The notes: a model not told the origin generated them from the sequence alone. A stretch of 38,611 bases of DNA from Chloroflexota bacterium (GCA_005882135.1 VBDR01000059.1:1-38611), one strand, 5' to 3'. Counted from the first letter of the stretch, positions 1 to 8,195 are shown. A program made the numbers and translations.

Positions 1-167
1 TCATCGAGCTTGAGCACGGTATGGAGCCCGCCTCTGTCGCCAGGCGCGCGGTCGACTATCTGGGCAGCGCGCTCAACGCCTCGGGGGGCGTGATCCTGAT
101 CCCCCGCGAGGGCGCACCGCAGGCCGCGTTCAACACGCCGGCCATGCCCTGGGCCATGGCCGGTTAG
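1..167 (+). CDS. Isoaspartyl peptidase / type 2 L-asparaginase, C-terminal end (partial)
   Basis: The window opens inside a gene; the frame starting at base 3 gives 54 residues and a TAG stop at 165-167. The end of the protein has a strand reading GGVILIPREG followed by FNTPAMPWA, which resembles the last strands of Ntn-hydrolase plant-type asparaginases, where a glycine-rich strand precedes an F-N-T-xx-M motif. Family members hydrolyse asparagine or isoaspartyl dipeptides after self-cleavage at a threonine; that threonine lies outside the window. The stop is 2 nt from the next GTG start, so the gene probably heads an operon with the TPP enzyme and glutamate dehydrogenase, consistent with amino-acid nitrogen metabolism. 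The assignment rests on the C-terminal end only. Confidence 0.6.
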   Translation, partial: IELEHGMEPASVARRAVDYLGSALNASGGVILIPREGAPQAAFNTPAMPWAMAG

Positions 168-169
168 CC

Positions 170-1795
170 GTGGACTCGGGCAACGCTGGCGAGCTGGTTG
201 CGCTGGCCCTCGAACGAGCCGGCGTCAGTCACCTCTTCACGCTCAATGGCGGCCACATCTGGCCGCTCCTCATGGGCGCGACCGAGCACGGGATTCGAGT
301 GATCGACGTCCGCCATGAGCAGTCGGCGGCGTTTGCGGCCGAGGGTTGGGCGAAGGTCACGCGCGAATGCGGTGTGGTGGCGGTGACGGCGGGGCCCGGT
401 GTGACCAACTCCGCGTCGGCGCTCGCCCAGGCGCAGGCCAATGACAGCCCGATGTTCGTTGTCGGCGGGCGGGCGCCGGTGGCGCGTTGGGGGATGGGCT
501 CGCTGCAGGAGATGGACCATGTCGAGGTCGTGCGCAGCCTGACCAAGAAAGCGCTGACTCTGACCTCGGCCGAGGACGCGTACCGCACCGCTGCCGAGTG
601 CATGCGTACGGCGCTCAGCCGCCGTACGGGACCTGTGTTCATGGACATCCCGATCGACGTGTTCTTCGGCGCGGCGGACCTGCCCGAAGCCACCGAGCAC
701 CTCACAGTCGATCCCGGTCCGCCGCCAGATCCCTCCCTCATCGCCGAGGCGGCGCGGCTGATCCGGCAGGCGGAGCGGCCGGTGGTGGTGGCGGGAGGCG
801 GCGTGTGGTGGGCGCGCGCGGAAGACCAGCTTCGCTCCCTGGTGGAAGCATCAAAGGTGCCCCTGACCGTCAACGGCATGGCCCGCGGAATGCTGCCGCC
901 GGACCATCCGCTGTTTTTCTCGCGCGCCCGGGGACAGGCCCTGCGCGAAGCCGACCTCGTCGTCCTGGTCGGCGTCCTTCTCGATTTCCGCCTGAACTTC
1001 GGACAGCCGCCGGTGTTCGCCGAGGCCGCGCGATTGATCTACGTCGACGTTGACGACCACCGCAAGCACCGGCAGGCGGAGGTAGCCATCTACGGCAACG
1101 TCAAATCGGCGCTGGCCGAGCTGGATTCCGCCCTGGAGGGCGCGCCCATCCGCTCGCCGTGGGTCGATGGCCTGCGCGAGACCGAAACCGCGGCGCGGGC
1201 GCGTGATCAGGCGATGACGCAGTCCGATTCCGCACCTGTGCATCCGGCCCGGCTGATCGCCGAGGTGGATCGTTTCGCCGATCCGGACGCGATCGTCGTC
1301 GGCGACGGCGGCGACTTCATCTCGTTCGCAGGCCGGCTGATCGAGCGCCGCCGGCCAGGCCTGTGGATCGACCCTGGACCATTCGGGTGTCTTGGCTCGG
1401 GCCCGGGTTACGCGATGGCCGCCAAGCTCGCACGGCCTGACCGCCAGGTCCTGTTGCTGTCGGGGGACGGCGCCTTCGGTTTCTCGGCCATGGAGTTCGA
1501 CACCATGGTCCGGCACCGGATTCCGGTCGTCTGCGTCGTCGGCAACAACGGCATCTGGGCGCTGGAAAAGCACCCGATGCAGAGCCTGCTCGGCGCCAGC
1601 GTGGCGGCGGACCTCGGTTCCAGGACGCGGTACGACAGGGTGGTCGAAGCCCTGGGCGGATACGGCGAGATGGTCGAGCGACCGGCGGAGATCCGGCCCG
1701 CGCTGGACCGCGCATTCAAGTCGGGCCTGCCCGCATGCATCAACGTGATCTGTGATCCGACCGCGGAATATCCGCGATCATCAGTGCTGATGTGA
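170..1795 (+). CDS. Thiamine-pyrophosphate-dependent enzyme, acetolactate synthase-like (IlvG-like)
   Basis: 541 residues, the usual length of the acetolactate synthase / oxalyl-CoA decarboxylase superfamily. The N-terminal domain has HLFTLNGGHIWP and DVRHEQ, whose Glu50 is the cofactor-activating glutamate. TAGPGVTN follows, and the C-terminal domain holds the TPP-binding motif SGDGAFGFSAMEFD (about residues 430-445) ending in GNNGIW. The pattern resembles actinobacterial IlvG-type proteins more than the branched-chain IlvB, and no small regulatory subunit gene lies nearby. The natural substrate (2-oxoacid or 2-hydroxyacyl-CoA) cannot be read from sequence. The GTG start lies 2 nt after the upstream stop. 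The stop overlaps the next gene in a GTGA, so translation is coupled to glutamate dehydrogenase. Confidence 0.82.
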   Translation: MDSGNAGELVALALERAGVSHLFTLNGGHIWPLLMGATEHGIRVIDVRHEQSAAFAAEGWAKVTRECGVVAVTAGPGVTNSASALAQAQANDSPMFVVGGRAPVARWGMGSLQEMDHVEVVRSLTKKALTLTSAEDAYRTAAECMRTALSRRTGPVFMDIPIDVFFGAADLPEATEHLTVDPGPPPDPSLIAEAARLIRQAERPVVVAGGGVWWARAEDQLRSLVEASKVPLTVNGMARGMLPPDHPLFFSRARGQALREADLVVLVGVLLDFRLNFGQPPVFAEAARLIYVDVDDHRKHRQAEVAIYGNVKSALAELDSALEGAPIRSPWVDGLRETETAARARDQAMTQSDSAPVHPARLIAEVDRFADPDAIVVGDGGDFISFAGRLIERRRPGLWIDPGPFGCLGSGPGYAMAAKLARPDRQVLLLSGDGAFGFSAMEFDTMVRHRIPVVCVVGNNGIWALEKHPMQSLLGASVAADLGSRTRYDRVVEALGGYGEMVERPAEIRPALDRAFKSGLPACINVICDPTAEYPRSSVLM

Positions 1796-3063
1796 GCGCC
1801 ACCGAGCTCCGGCCTGTAGTCGAGGCAGATGAATGGCGCACGGCGCAGTCGCAGTTCGACGAAGCCGCCGAGCTGATCAAGCTGGAGCCCTGGCTGCGCG
1901 AAGTCCTGCGCGAGGTGCAGCGGGAGTTCACGTGTCACTTCCCGGTCAAGATGGACGACGGTCACACCCGCGTCTTCACCGGATACCGCGTCCAGCACAA
2001 CATCAACCGCGGCCCCGCCAAGGGCGGCATCCGCTACCACCCCGATGTATCGCTGAACGAGGTCAAGGCGCTCGCCATGTGGATGACGTGGAAATGCGCC
2101 GTCGTCAACATCCCGTTCGGCGGCGCCAAGGGCGGCATTATCGTCAATCCGCGTGAGCTTTCGCTCAATGAGCTCGAGCACATGACGCGTCGATTCGCGA
2201 CCGAGATCTCGATCCTAATCGGCAGCGATCGGGACATCCCGGCGCCGGACGTCAACACCGATGGCCAGACGATGGCGTGGATCATGGACACGCTCTCGAT
2301 GCATCTCGGTTTCTCTGCGCCGGCTTCGGTCACGGGGAAGCCGATCGAGGTGGGTGGCTCGCTGGGACGCATCGAGGCCACCGGACGCGGGGTGACCATC
2401 TGCGCGATCGCGGCCCTGGAGCACCTGGGGCGCGCTCCTCATCAGACCAAGGTCGCGGTGCAGGGATTCGGGAATGTGGGAAGCATCAGCGCGAAGCTCC
2501 TCGAGGAGGCCGGCTGCACGGTCGTCGCCGTGTCGGAGGATTACGGCGGGATCTACAACCCGCTCGGGCTCTCCATCAAGCGGGTGCTGGAGTATCGCGC
2601 ACGGGAGAAGACGCTGAAGGGGTTCCCTGGCGCCGAGGAGATCGGCAATCAGGAGCTGCTCACGGTCGAGTGTGACCTGCTGGTGCCGGCGGCGATCGGC
2701 AACCAGCTCACTTCGCGGAATGCGCGGGAGGTGAAGGCGACGCTGATCGTGGAGGGGGCGAACGGGCCGACGACGCCTGAGGCGGATGCGATCTTTCGCG
2801 AGCGCAGGATCTTTCTCGTGCCTGACATTTTGGCCAACGCGGGCGGGGTCACGGTTTCGTATTTCGAGTGGGTGCAGGACCTGCAGTCGTTTTTCTGGTC
2901 CGAGCACGAGGTCAATCAAAAGCTGAAGGCGATCCTGTCGCGGGCGTTCGGCGAGGTGCTGAAGACGCAGCAGGAGCGGAAGCTCGATATGAGGATGGCG
3001 GCTTACGTGCAGGCGGTGTCTAGGGTGGCGGGAGCGACCCGGGAACGCGGCCTGTACCCCTAG
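1792..3063 (+). CDS. gdhA: Glutamate dehydrogenase (Glu/Leu/Phe/Val dehydrogenase family)
   Basis: 423 residues, matching hexameric bacterial and archaeal GDH. The N-terminal domain shows NRGPAKGGIRYHP and the catalytic-lysine segment PFGGAKGGI (Lys near residue 113), then PAPDVNTD and a Rossmann fingerprint VQGFGNVGS near residue 225. The enzyme would interconvert glutamate with 2-oxoglutarate and ammonia in the cytoplasm. NAD versus NADP preference is not clear. The GTG start overlaps the TGA of the TPP enzyme by 4 nt, so the pair is translationally coupled. With the asparaginase end upstream, the operon looks catabolic or involved in nitrogen transfer. A hairpin just after the stop may end the transcript. 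Confidence 0.93.
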   Translation: MSATELRPVVEADEWRTAQSQFDEAAELIKLEPWLREVLREVQREFTCHFPVKMDDGHTRVFTGYRVQHNINRGPAKGGIRYHPDVSLNEVKALAMWMTWKCAVVNIPFGGAKGGIIVNPRELSLNELEHMTRRFATEISILIGSDRDIPAPDVNTDGQTMAWIMDTLSMHLGFSAPASVTGKPIEVGGSLGRIEATGRGVTICAIAALEHLGRAPHQTKVAVQGFGNVGSISAKLLEEAGCTVVAVSEDYGGIYNPLGLSIKRVLEYRAREKTLKGFPGAEEIGNQELLTVECDLLVPAAIGNQLTSRNAREVKATLIVEGANGPTTPEADAIFRERRIFLVPDILANAGGVTVSYFEWVQDLQSFFWSEHEVNQKLKAILSRAFGEVLKTQQERKLDMRMAAYVQAVSRVAGATRERGLYP

Positions 3064-3065
3064 AG

Positions 3066-3089
3066 CCCGCGAACGCCGGCCGTCGCGGG
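3066..3089 (+). terminator. Hairpin after glutamate dehydrogenase
   Basis: A perfect 7-bp inverted repeat, CCCGCGA and TCGCGGG, is separated by 10 nt and starts 3 nt after the gdhA stop. There is no U-tract, so this is a hairpin-type end or RNA-stabilising structure rather than a textbook intrinsic terminator. The remaining bases up to 3180, between convergent genes, show nothing else recognisable. Confidence 0.45.
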
Positions 3090-3180
3090 GAATCGGTAGT
3101 CGACGACATCAGCCTTGCTGAGTGAGGAGCGGCGGACCGCGATGCCGGCGCGGGCCGACACGCGCGCTTCTTTAGGAACC

Positions 3181-4044
3181 TTAGATCTCGCGCCGGCGGA
3201 AGCTCCAGATGCTCGCGCCCAACACGACCGCGAACCAGATCGCGACCCACGCCATGAACTCCAATGGCGGCGGATCTACTGCTGCGAATGGATTCGCGCG
3301 CCCGGCCGTGCCTAGCGCCCTCATCGCGGCGATCAGCGTGTCGGGCTCCATCGCGTAGATGGCGCCGCGCCACAGTCCGTCGGAGGGCAGCAACAGGTGG
3401 CTGACCACACCGACGTTCTGCAAGGCCTGGTTCTGGAGGCCGGTGCCTATGTCGCCGACGACTCCTGCAATCCACGCCATCAGCCACGCCACCAGCGCGA
3501 TCACCCCCGCTGTGATACCGGAGAGTCGCGTCGAGAGCAGCATGCCCAGCGAAAGCAGCACCAGACCTTCGGCGGCAACGAACATGAGCAGCTCGACCGG
3601 ATGCGGGGGAAGATACCCGGTGGCCCAATCGACGGCGCCCAGCTCGAGAGAACCTGCTCCGGCCGCATAGACGGCGACCAGCGCGGCGAGGCCGAGCCAC
3701 TTGCCGATGACGACCTCGCTGCGGCGAACCGGTCGGGCAAGCATGGCCAGGAGCAGCCCGCTCTCCACCTCGCCCGAGATGAGTGGGCCCGCCACCACGG
3801 CCGCGCTCAATGCGAGCACGCCGCTGAACATGAAAGTGATGACGATCAACAGCTGGGACGTGATCAGCGAGACCTGGTCAGGCGGCAGCGGTGTGCCGTC
3901 GCCGCGCGTCATGGTCGTGATCTTGTTGAAGCCCCAGGCGGAGAAGCCGACGACGACCAGGGTCAGGATCAGCAGGGCGAGCAGGAGCCGGCGTCGCGAT
4001 GACTCCTGCACGGTGAGCCGCGCGATCACGAACACCGGCGGCAT
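3181..4044 (-). CDS. ABC transporter permease, ABC-2 / NosY-like
   Basis: 287 residues starting at the ATG at 4044, which shares one base with the stop of the ATPase gene (TGATG). The N-terminus MPPVFVIARLTVQE is typical of ABC-2 permeases with a cytoplasmic start. There are about six hydrophobic segments; GEVESGLLLAMLARPV is the cytoplasmic coupling region seen in NosY/CcmB-like permeases (consensus E-x-G-T-x-x-x-L-x-x-P). The protein would form the membrane half of an exporter or membrane-modulating ABC system with the adjacent ATPase. The open frame continues upstream across the ATPase gene, but that extension is antisense-frame noise and lacks family similarity. The substrate is unknown. 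Confidence 0.85.
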   Translation of the reverse strand: MPPVFVIARLTVQESSRRRLLLALLILTLVVVGFSAWGFNKITTMTRGDGTPLPPDQVSLITSQLLIVITFMFSGVLALSAAVVAGPLISGEVESGLLLAMLARPVRRSEVVIGKWLGLAALVAVYAAGAGSLELGAVDWATGYLPPHPVELLMFVAAEGLVLLSLGMLLSTRLSGITAGVIALVAWLMAWIAGVVGDIGTGLQNQALQNVGVVSHLLLPSDGLWRGAIYAMEPDTLIAAMRALGTAGRANPFAAVDPPPLEFMAWVAIWFAVVLGASIWSFRRREI

Positions 4045-5006
4045 CAGTCCGTCTCCTCGTCTTCGAGCAGCTGGAGAAAGCGGTCTTCCAGCGTCTGGTG
4101 GCGCGGCGCGACCTCGTAGACCCGGCCGCCCATCGACACGATCGATGCGACAAGCTCCGGCACGCGGTCGGCATCGAGGCTTGCAAACGTCATCTGGTCG
4201 CCCTCGTCGTCCATACGCCCGAAGCTCGACAGGCGGTTCTTGTCCGCCTGCGTGAGGCCGGCGGCGCGCACTCGCACGGTGGTTCCGCCGAGCAGCTCGT
4301 CCATCGTTCCCGACGCGATGACCCGTCCATGGTCGACCACTGCGACGCGGTCGCAGACCTGCTCCACCTCGCTGAGCAGGTGAGAGTTGAGGAAGACGGC
4401 GGTGCCGCGCGAGGCCAGGCCGCGGATGATCTCCCGCACGTCGTGCCGGCCCACCGGGTCGAGGGCTGAGGTCGGTTCGTCGAGGAAGACGAGCTCGGGC
4501 TCGCCGACCAGGGCCGCCCCCAGACCCAGGCGCTGCTGCATACCCTTGGAGAAGGTGCTGACCTTGTCGCCGGCGCGGTCGGTCAGGCCCACCGTCTCGA
4601 GCGCTGAGCTGATCTCGTCCTTCCAGCTCGAGCGGGGCAGCGGCGCCAGCTCGCAGTGGAGGGCCAGGACTTCCGCAGCCGACAGCCAACCCTGATAGCG
4701 GAAGAGCTCCGGCAGGTAGCCGATATGACTTCGGGTCCTCAGGTCTCCGACGGGCCTGCCGAGCAGCCAGCCCTCGCCCGAGGTGGGTTTCAAGAGACCG
4801 AGCAGCAGCTTCACCGCGGTCGTCTTGCCGGCGCCGTTGGGGCCGAGGAATCCAAACACCTCGCCCCGCGGCACCGTCATCGAGAGACCGGCGAGAGCGA
4901 CGGTGTGGCCGAATCTCTTGGTCAGCTCCACCGTCTTAACGGCCGGCGTGCCGGCGACCTTGCCTTTCGCCGAGGCCGCCTCCGTTTTCTCAGCCAGCTC
5001 AGCCAC
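4044..5006 (-). CDS. ABC transporter ATP-binding protein
   Basis: 320 residues. The nucleotide-binding domain has Walker A GPNGAGKT (near residue 54), the Q-loop region replaced by GYLPE, a signature FSKGMQQR (a common variant of LSGGQ), Walker B LVFLDEPTSALDP and an H-loop in NSHLLSE. The GYLPE and FSKGMQQR forms are typical of ATPases paired with ABC-2 permeases (NatA, NosF, CcmA-like). The C-terminal 90 residues form an extra domain of the DUF4162 type. The GTG start at 5006 has no Shine-Dalgarno but has TAGCCT 6 nt upstream, so the gene may have its own leaderless promoter although it follows the anti-sigma gene in the same direction by only 23 nt. Confidence 0.92.
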   Translation of the reverse strand: MAELAEKTEAASAKGKVAGTPAVKTVELTKRFGHTVALAGLSMTVPRGEVFGFLGPNGAGKTTAVKLLLGLLKPTSGEGWLLGRPVGDLRTRSHIGYLPELFRYQGWLSAAEVLALHCELAPLPRSSWKDEISSALETVGLTDRAGDKVSTFSKGMQQRLGLGAALVGEPELVFLDEPTSALDPVGRHDVREIIRGLASRGTAVFLNSHLLSEVEQVCDRVAVVDHGRVIASGTMDELLGGTTVRVRAAGLTQADKNRLSSFGRMDDEGDQMTFASLDADRVPELVASIVSMGGRVYEVAPRHQTLEDRFLQLLEDEETD

Positions 5007-5012
5007 GACCTC

Positions 5013-5018
5013 AGGCTA
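5013..5018 (-). promoter_or_regulatory. -10 box (TAGCCT) for leaderless ABC ATPase transcript
   Basis: On the minus strand TAGCCT lies 6 nt before the GTG at 5006. The spacing puts the transcription start at or next to the start codon. It is one member of a series of TANNNT boxes in this window. Confidence 0.45.
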
Positions 5019-5029
5019 AACGCCGGGCG

Positions 5030-6133
5030 CTATTTCAGGTTATTTGCGATGTCGATGGCGTCGGACTGCTTGATGCTGCCCGCGACGACGTAAACATTGC
5101 CGCCTTTGACCCACACCACGCCCGATCCGACACCGGTGTTGTCACCCAACGCCACGCCGTCGACGCCCTGGACGGTGACCGGCTTCGACGTTGCGTACTC
5201 GACCGGGACGGGGATGAGCAGCGTCGTGCTTGGGTCACCGATCGCCCCGATCGCCGCCTTGAGCTCCTTCGAGATCCCTGGCTGCGCGAGGATGAAAGCC
5301 TCGAGCTGCTGCACGGTGACCTGCGTCGACTTCGCCGTTGGCGAGGCGGACTTGGCCACGATGAGCTGCGGCAGATTGATGCTGTTCGCACTGGCCGAGC
5401 TGGGGTTCTGGTTCAGATTGCCGTAGATCTCGCCGACGGCTGGGCCGACGGTCACTGTGAGCGTCGCGCCGTCCATTCCCTCCGGCATCGCGGGCAGCGT
5501 CTTGCCCTGGCGGGCAGCCGCAGCAGCCGCCTTGTCGGCGCTGAAGGTGAAGGTCGCCACGGCCTCAGACATCGCGCCGTAGGTGACAGTCGTCGAGACA
5601 CCGTCGGGCAGGTTGGCAACCACGGGAGGCTGAAGTCCAGCCGCCAGCGCGGATGCGTCGGCGGCGCTGGTCGTGGCCTGGAACTGCGGCTCCTTGGTCC
5701 AGGTGAGAGTGCCGTAGTCAGCGAGCTGAGACAGGGCCTGCATGTCGGCCACGGTCACCGGAACTGTCTTGACCGTCGTGGGCTGGAAGAAGAGGCCGCC
5801 GGCTGCGAACGCGACCACGACCAGCGCAGCCGCGGCGACCGCCGCCACGAACGCCAATTTCAGCGGGCGGTTGGTCGGACCAAGCATCGGCAGCCGGAAA
5901 CCCAAAGCCGGCTGTGACTTCCGCTCGCTCATCACGTGCTCAAAAGCGCGGCCGACGTCGACACGGGTATCCGGCACCGCGAGCAGCGTCGCGATCGAGC
6001 GCGCGTCGTCAGATACGACCTCGAAACGGCCCTGGCATTCAGTGCAGCCCTCGAGGTGGGCGGCATCCGCGCCCGAGCGCGCGTCGGGGTCGTCGACCAT
6101 CCGGCGCAGGGTTCCTTCAGTTAGATGTGCCAC
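5030..6133 (-). CDS. Anti-sigma factor with zinc-finger motif and extracytoplasmic domain
   Basis: 367 residues. The cytoplasmic N-terminus carries H26-x3-C30-x2-C33, the ZAS anti-sigma signature. One membrane segment follows at about residues 94-118 (FVAAVAAAALVVVAFAAGGL), and then about 250 residues rich in Ala, Thr and Val that should lie outside the membrane. The start overlaps the end of the upstream sigma gene by 17 nt, so the two are translated together and this protein is almost certainly its anti-sigma partner. The external domain probably senses an envelope signal; I recognise no named sensor domain. The ABC pair downstream is a candidate target or partner. Confidence 0.8.
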   Translation of the reverse strand: MAHLTEGTLRRMVDDPDARSGADAAHLEGCTECQGRFEVVSDDARSIATLLAVPDTRVDVGRAFEHVMSERKSQPALGFRLPMLGPTNRPLKLAFVAAVAAAALVVVAFAAGGLFFQPTTVKTVPVTVADMQALSQLADYGTLTWTKEPQFQATTSAADASALAAGLQPPVVANLPDGVSTTVTYGAMSEAVATFTFSADKAAAAAARQGKTLPAMPEGMDGATLTVTVGPAVGEIYGNLNQNPSSASANSINLPQLIVAKSASPTAKSTQVTVQQLEAFILAQPGISKELKAAIGAIGDPSTTLLIPVPVEYATSKPVTVQGVDGVALGDNTGVGSGVVWVKGGNVYVVAGSIKQSDAIDIANNLK

Positions 6134-6656
6134 GGGTGACCTCCTTGCGCAGTGCGGCTTCTGCGCGCCTCAACAAAGTTCCGACCTGTCCGATTCCGAC
6201 GCCGAGCGCTTGCGCGACCTCGGCATAGCTCAGCCCGCTTGCGCGCATTGCGAGCGCGGCGGCGGGCCTCGGAGCCAGCCTGCCAAGCGCCTGTCGCACC
6301 TGGCGGCGATCTTCACTGACCTCGAGCTGCTTCTGGGGGTCGAGCGTGTGGTCGCTTTCCTCCAGCGCCTGCGCCGCCTCGCGCTTCTGCCTGCGTCTGG
6401 CCCCTCGCAGGCGGTTGAGGGAGGCATGGGCGGCGGCCCGATGCAGCCATGCGGGCGCGTATTCCGCCGTCGCCGAGTGGAGACGGTGGAAATCGATGAA
6501 GACTTCCTGGGCCACGTCCTCCGCCTCATGCGGATCGGCGAGGACCCGATTCGCTATCCCGACGACGCGGCCGTATTCGGCTGTGAAAAGGGCCTCGAAC
6601 GCATCGTCTTCAGACCCGACGGCGGTCATCCGGCGCGCACCGAGGTTCATGCCCAC
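6117..6656 (-). CDS. ECF RNA polymerase sigma factor
   Basis: 179 residues with sigma-2 (FEALFTAEYGRVVGIANRVL, then DPHEAEDVAQEVFIDFHR) and sigma-4 (LAPRPAAALAMRASGLSYAE followed by VAQALGVGIGQVGTLLRRAE, the helix-turn-helix). The start is uncertain: GTG at 6656, ATG two codons later, or ATG at 6629, just before the conserved region. The sequence overlaps the downstream anti-sigma gene by 17 nt. The sigma-4 region has unusual -10-proximal residues (AAALAMR rather than REVI-LR), but the overall family is clear. It should direct a small regulon that includes its own operon. Confidence 0.88.
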   Translation of the reverse strand: MGMNLGARRMTAVGSEDDAFEALFTAEYGRVVGIANRVLADPHEAEDVAQEVFIDFHRLHSATAEYAPAWLHRAAAHASLNRLRGARRRQKREAAQALEESDHTLDPQKQLEVSEDRRQVRQALGRLAPRPAAALAMRASGLSYAEVAQALGVGIGQVGTLLRRAEAALRKEVTRGTSN

Positions 6657-6739
6657 TACCCATCAAGCACCGCCCGATGCCGCTTTGTGACGGCGCTCGC
6701 TCCGGAAATGGAAGCGATACGGCCGGCGCAGGCCGGCCA

Positions 6740-7294
6740 TCAGCAGGCGAGGGCTTTGCGGCGGCGCGAGCTGCGCGCGATCTCGTCCTCGACGATCGCG
6801 AAGTCAGTCCTGGGCAGGGCGTGGATATGGCCCTGGAAGGCGAGCGTCCAGTGCTCGGGCGGCCACTTGCGCACGTAGTCGAGCCGGTAGGCGAGCTCTT
6901 TGGCCGGCACCCAATCGGATTCGTCCAGGACTATGTCCTGCCTGATGTGGACGCGCCACGGATAGTCCTCATCGCGGCGCGCCGAGCGCCAGATCGGAGT
7001 GTGGTCCTCGTACATCGGCGACGCCACGGTGACCGTCGCCGCGAACCCCATCCGGCCGGTGATGTAGTAGAGCAGCCGGTCGCCGACCCGCATCGTTTCG
7101 ACGCGCCGGCGGTGGCGGCTCTTCAGGCCCTGGATCGAGAAGCCGTGCTCACGGGTCTTGCGGAAGTTGTCGGGCGAGCTGACGATCATCCAGAACTGCG
7201 CCGCCCTGGCGCCGCCGGACTTGCGCTTCCGCCGCGACCGGCCCGATTTGGGCGGCCGCTCGGGCTCGGCCGCAGGCTCCTCGTTGTCGGACAC
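6740..7294 (-). CDS. EVE domain protein (PUA-like fold)
   Basis: 184 residues. After a basic, low-complexity N-terminus (about 30 residues rich in Arg, Lys and Pro) comes a complete EVE domain: FWMIVSSPDNFRKTREHGF, then QGLKSRHRR, MRVGDRLLYYITG, and SPMYEDHTPIW. EVE domains belong to the PUA group and bind modified bases in nucleic acids; in bacteria they often occur with restriction or toxin systems, but no such partner is visible here. The start is GTG at 7294 with TAACCT 7 nt upstream and no Shine-Dalgarno, consistent with a leaderless mRNA. Confidence 0.88.
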   Translation of the reverse strand: MSDNEEPAAEPERPPKSGRSRRKRKSGGARAAQFWMIVSSPDNFRKTREHGFSIQGLKSRHRRRVETMRVGDRLLYYITGRMGFAATVTVASPMYEDHTPIWRSARRDEDYPWRVHIRQDIVLDESDWVPAKELAYRLDYVRKWPPEHWTLAFQGHIHALPRTDFAIVEDEIARSSRRRKALAC

Positions 7295-7301
7295 GAGCCG
7301 A

Positions 7302-7307
7302 AGGTTA
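7302..7307 (-). promoter_or_regulatory. -10 box (TAACCT) for the leaderless EVE gene
   Basis: TAACCT is 7 nt before the GTG at 7294 on the minus strand. It lies inside the last codons of the DinB-like gene, so the promoter overlaps coding DNA. Confidence 0.5.
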
Positions 7308-7832
7308 CTTGCCGTTCACGCCGGCCGGGCGCATGGGGCCCAGGTCTTGCGGCTCCGGGAGCAGCGCGCTGAGGTTGCGGATCTGCGCGACGTGGCCCAT
7401 CTCATGCCGCGCCACCAGCCGGCAGACCTCGAGCAGCGTCATGTCGCCGCCCCTCGGATCGGAAACCGTGCGTTCCCACTCAGCCTTGCCCCAGCCATGG
7501 AGGAGGTCGACCGTACGGCGCCGGACGCGTGCGAAATCCTCGAGGGCCTCCTGAAGCGACCGGGTCAGGTCCTGGTCGTGGCCCGGATCGATGCTCGCGC
7601 GGACATCGGCGTTCTTCTGGCCGTCGAGGTGGGCGTGTCGAAGCAGCGCGTCGACCTTGGCTGCGGAGTCGACCAGATGGGCGATCAGGCCGCCGAGGGT
7701 GGGGAAGGCAGGGCCATGGCGGTAACGCAGCCGCGCCTCGTCCAGCCAGTAGACGAGGTCGCTGGTCCGCTCGGGCACCGAGCTCATCAGCAGCACCACG
7801 TCCGCCGTGGACATCTCTTCTTCGAGTTCCAT
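7305..7832 (-). CDS. DinB-family protein (putative metal-dependent)
   Basis: 175 residues, the usual size of the DinB/YfiT four-helix bundle. A histidine in the first helices (LIAHLVDSAAKVD) and the C-terminal RHEMGHVAQIRN supply the three-histidine metal site typical of this superfamily. Members include bacillithiol or mycothiol transferases and many uncharacterised stress proteins; the exact reaction is unknown. The start at ATG 7832 is supported by TAACCT 7 nt upstream and the absence of a Shine-Dalgarno. It lies 10 nt upstream of the EVE gene in the same direction. Confidence 0.8.
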   Translation of the reverse strand: MELEEEMSTADVVLLMSSVPERTSDLVYWLDEARLRYRHGPAFPTLGGLIAHLVDSAAKVDALLRHAHLDGQKNADVRASIDPGHDQDLTRSLQEALEDFARVRRRTVDLLHGWGKAEWERTVSDPRGGDMTLLEVCRLVARHEMGHVAQIRNLSALLPEPQDLGPMRPAGVNGK

Positions 7833-7839
7833 GAGGTAC

Positions 7840-7845
7840 AGGTTA
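7840..7845 (-). promoter_or_regulatory. -10 box (TAACCT) for the leaderless DinB-like gene
   Basis: The hexamer is identical to that of the neighbouring EVE gene and has the same 7-nt spacing to the start codon at 7832. Two identical boxes at identical spacing in adjacent genes argue for a real promoter element. Confidence 0.5.
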
Positions 7846-7908
7846 CCCGGGGGCTAAAGCCGGGGGTCCTCCAACGCCGGCCGCGACTTGCGTCGCATAC
7901 TCGGTGCG

Positions 7909-8106
7909 GTGCAACAGGTCCAGGCCGCTTGCGACACCTGCGGTGCGGCGCTCGTGCCGAACGCGGCTTACTGCGAGCGCTGCGGGGCCCGGACTCGACG
8001 GGCGAGGCGGCTCGTAAGACTGGCGATTCGCGTCGAGCTGCTGTTCTTCGCCCTGGTGGTCGGGATCGTGATCGCTTTCACCTGGATCTATTCGGTCCAG
8101 CGCTAA
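7909..8106 (+). CDS. Small zinc-ribbon membrane protein
   Basis: 65 residues from a GTG at 7909. The first 30 residues form a zinc ribbon (C8-x2-C11G and C22-x2-C25G), followed by a basic stretch (RTRRARR) and one membrane segment (LLFFALVVGIVIAFTWIY). The layout resembles small zinc-ribbon anchored proteins common in GC-rich Terrabacteria. A TTG at 7888 would add 7 residues, but the GTG is favoured because CATACT sits 7 nt upstream, close to the TANNNT spacing of neighbouring genes. Function unknown. Confidence 0.65.
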   Translation: MQQVQAACDTCGAALVPNAAYCERCGARTRRARRLVRLAIRVELLFFALVVGIVIAFTWIYSVQR

Positions 8107-8137
8107 GAGTCAGGTCCGTCCAGCGCTAAAAGTCAGG
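8095..8137. repeat. Tandem 20-bp direct repeat across a stop codon
   Basis: The unit GTCCAGCGCTAARAGTCAGG occurs at 8095-8114 and 8118-8137 with one mismatch and a 23-bp period. The first copy spans the last codons and stop of the zinc-ribbon gene, so the second copy looks like a local duplication. Confidence 0.8.
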
Positions 8138-8140
8138 CGA

Positions 8141-8195
8141 ACACCCCCACCCGGCGGCTAGGCCGCCGACCTCCCCGGCGAGCGGGGAGGTGAAT
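8141..8195. repeat. REP-like double-hairpin element between convergent genes
   Basis: There are two adjacent palindromes: GGCGGC-TAG-GCCGCC (8153-8167), then ACCTCCCC and GGGGAGGT around a 7-nt loop (8169-8191). The element sits exactly between two convergent genes and could act as a bidirectional terminator. Similar two-hairpin elements occur at 12551 and 22461, so this is a dispersed repeat family. Confidence 0.65.
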
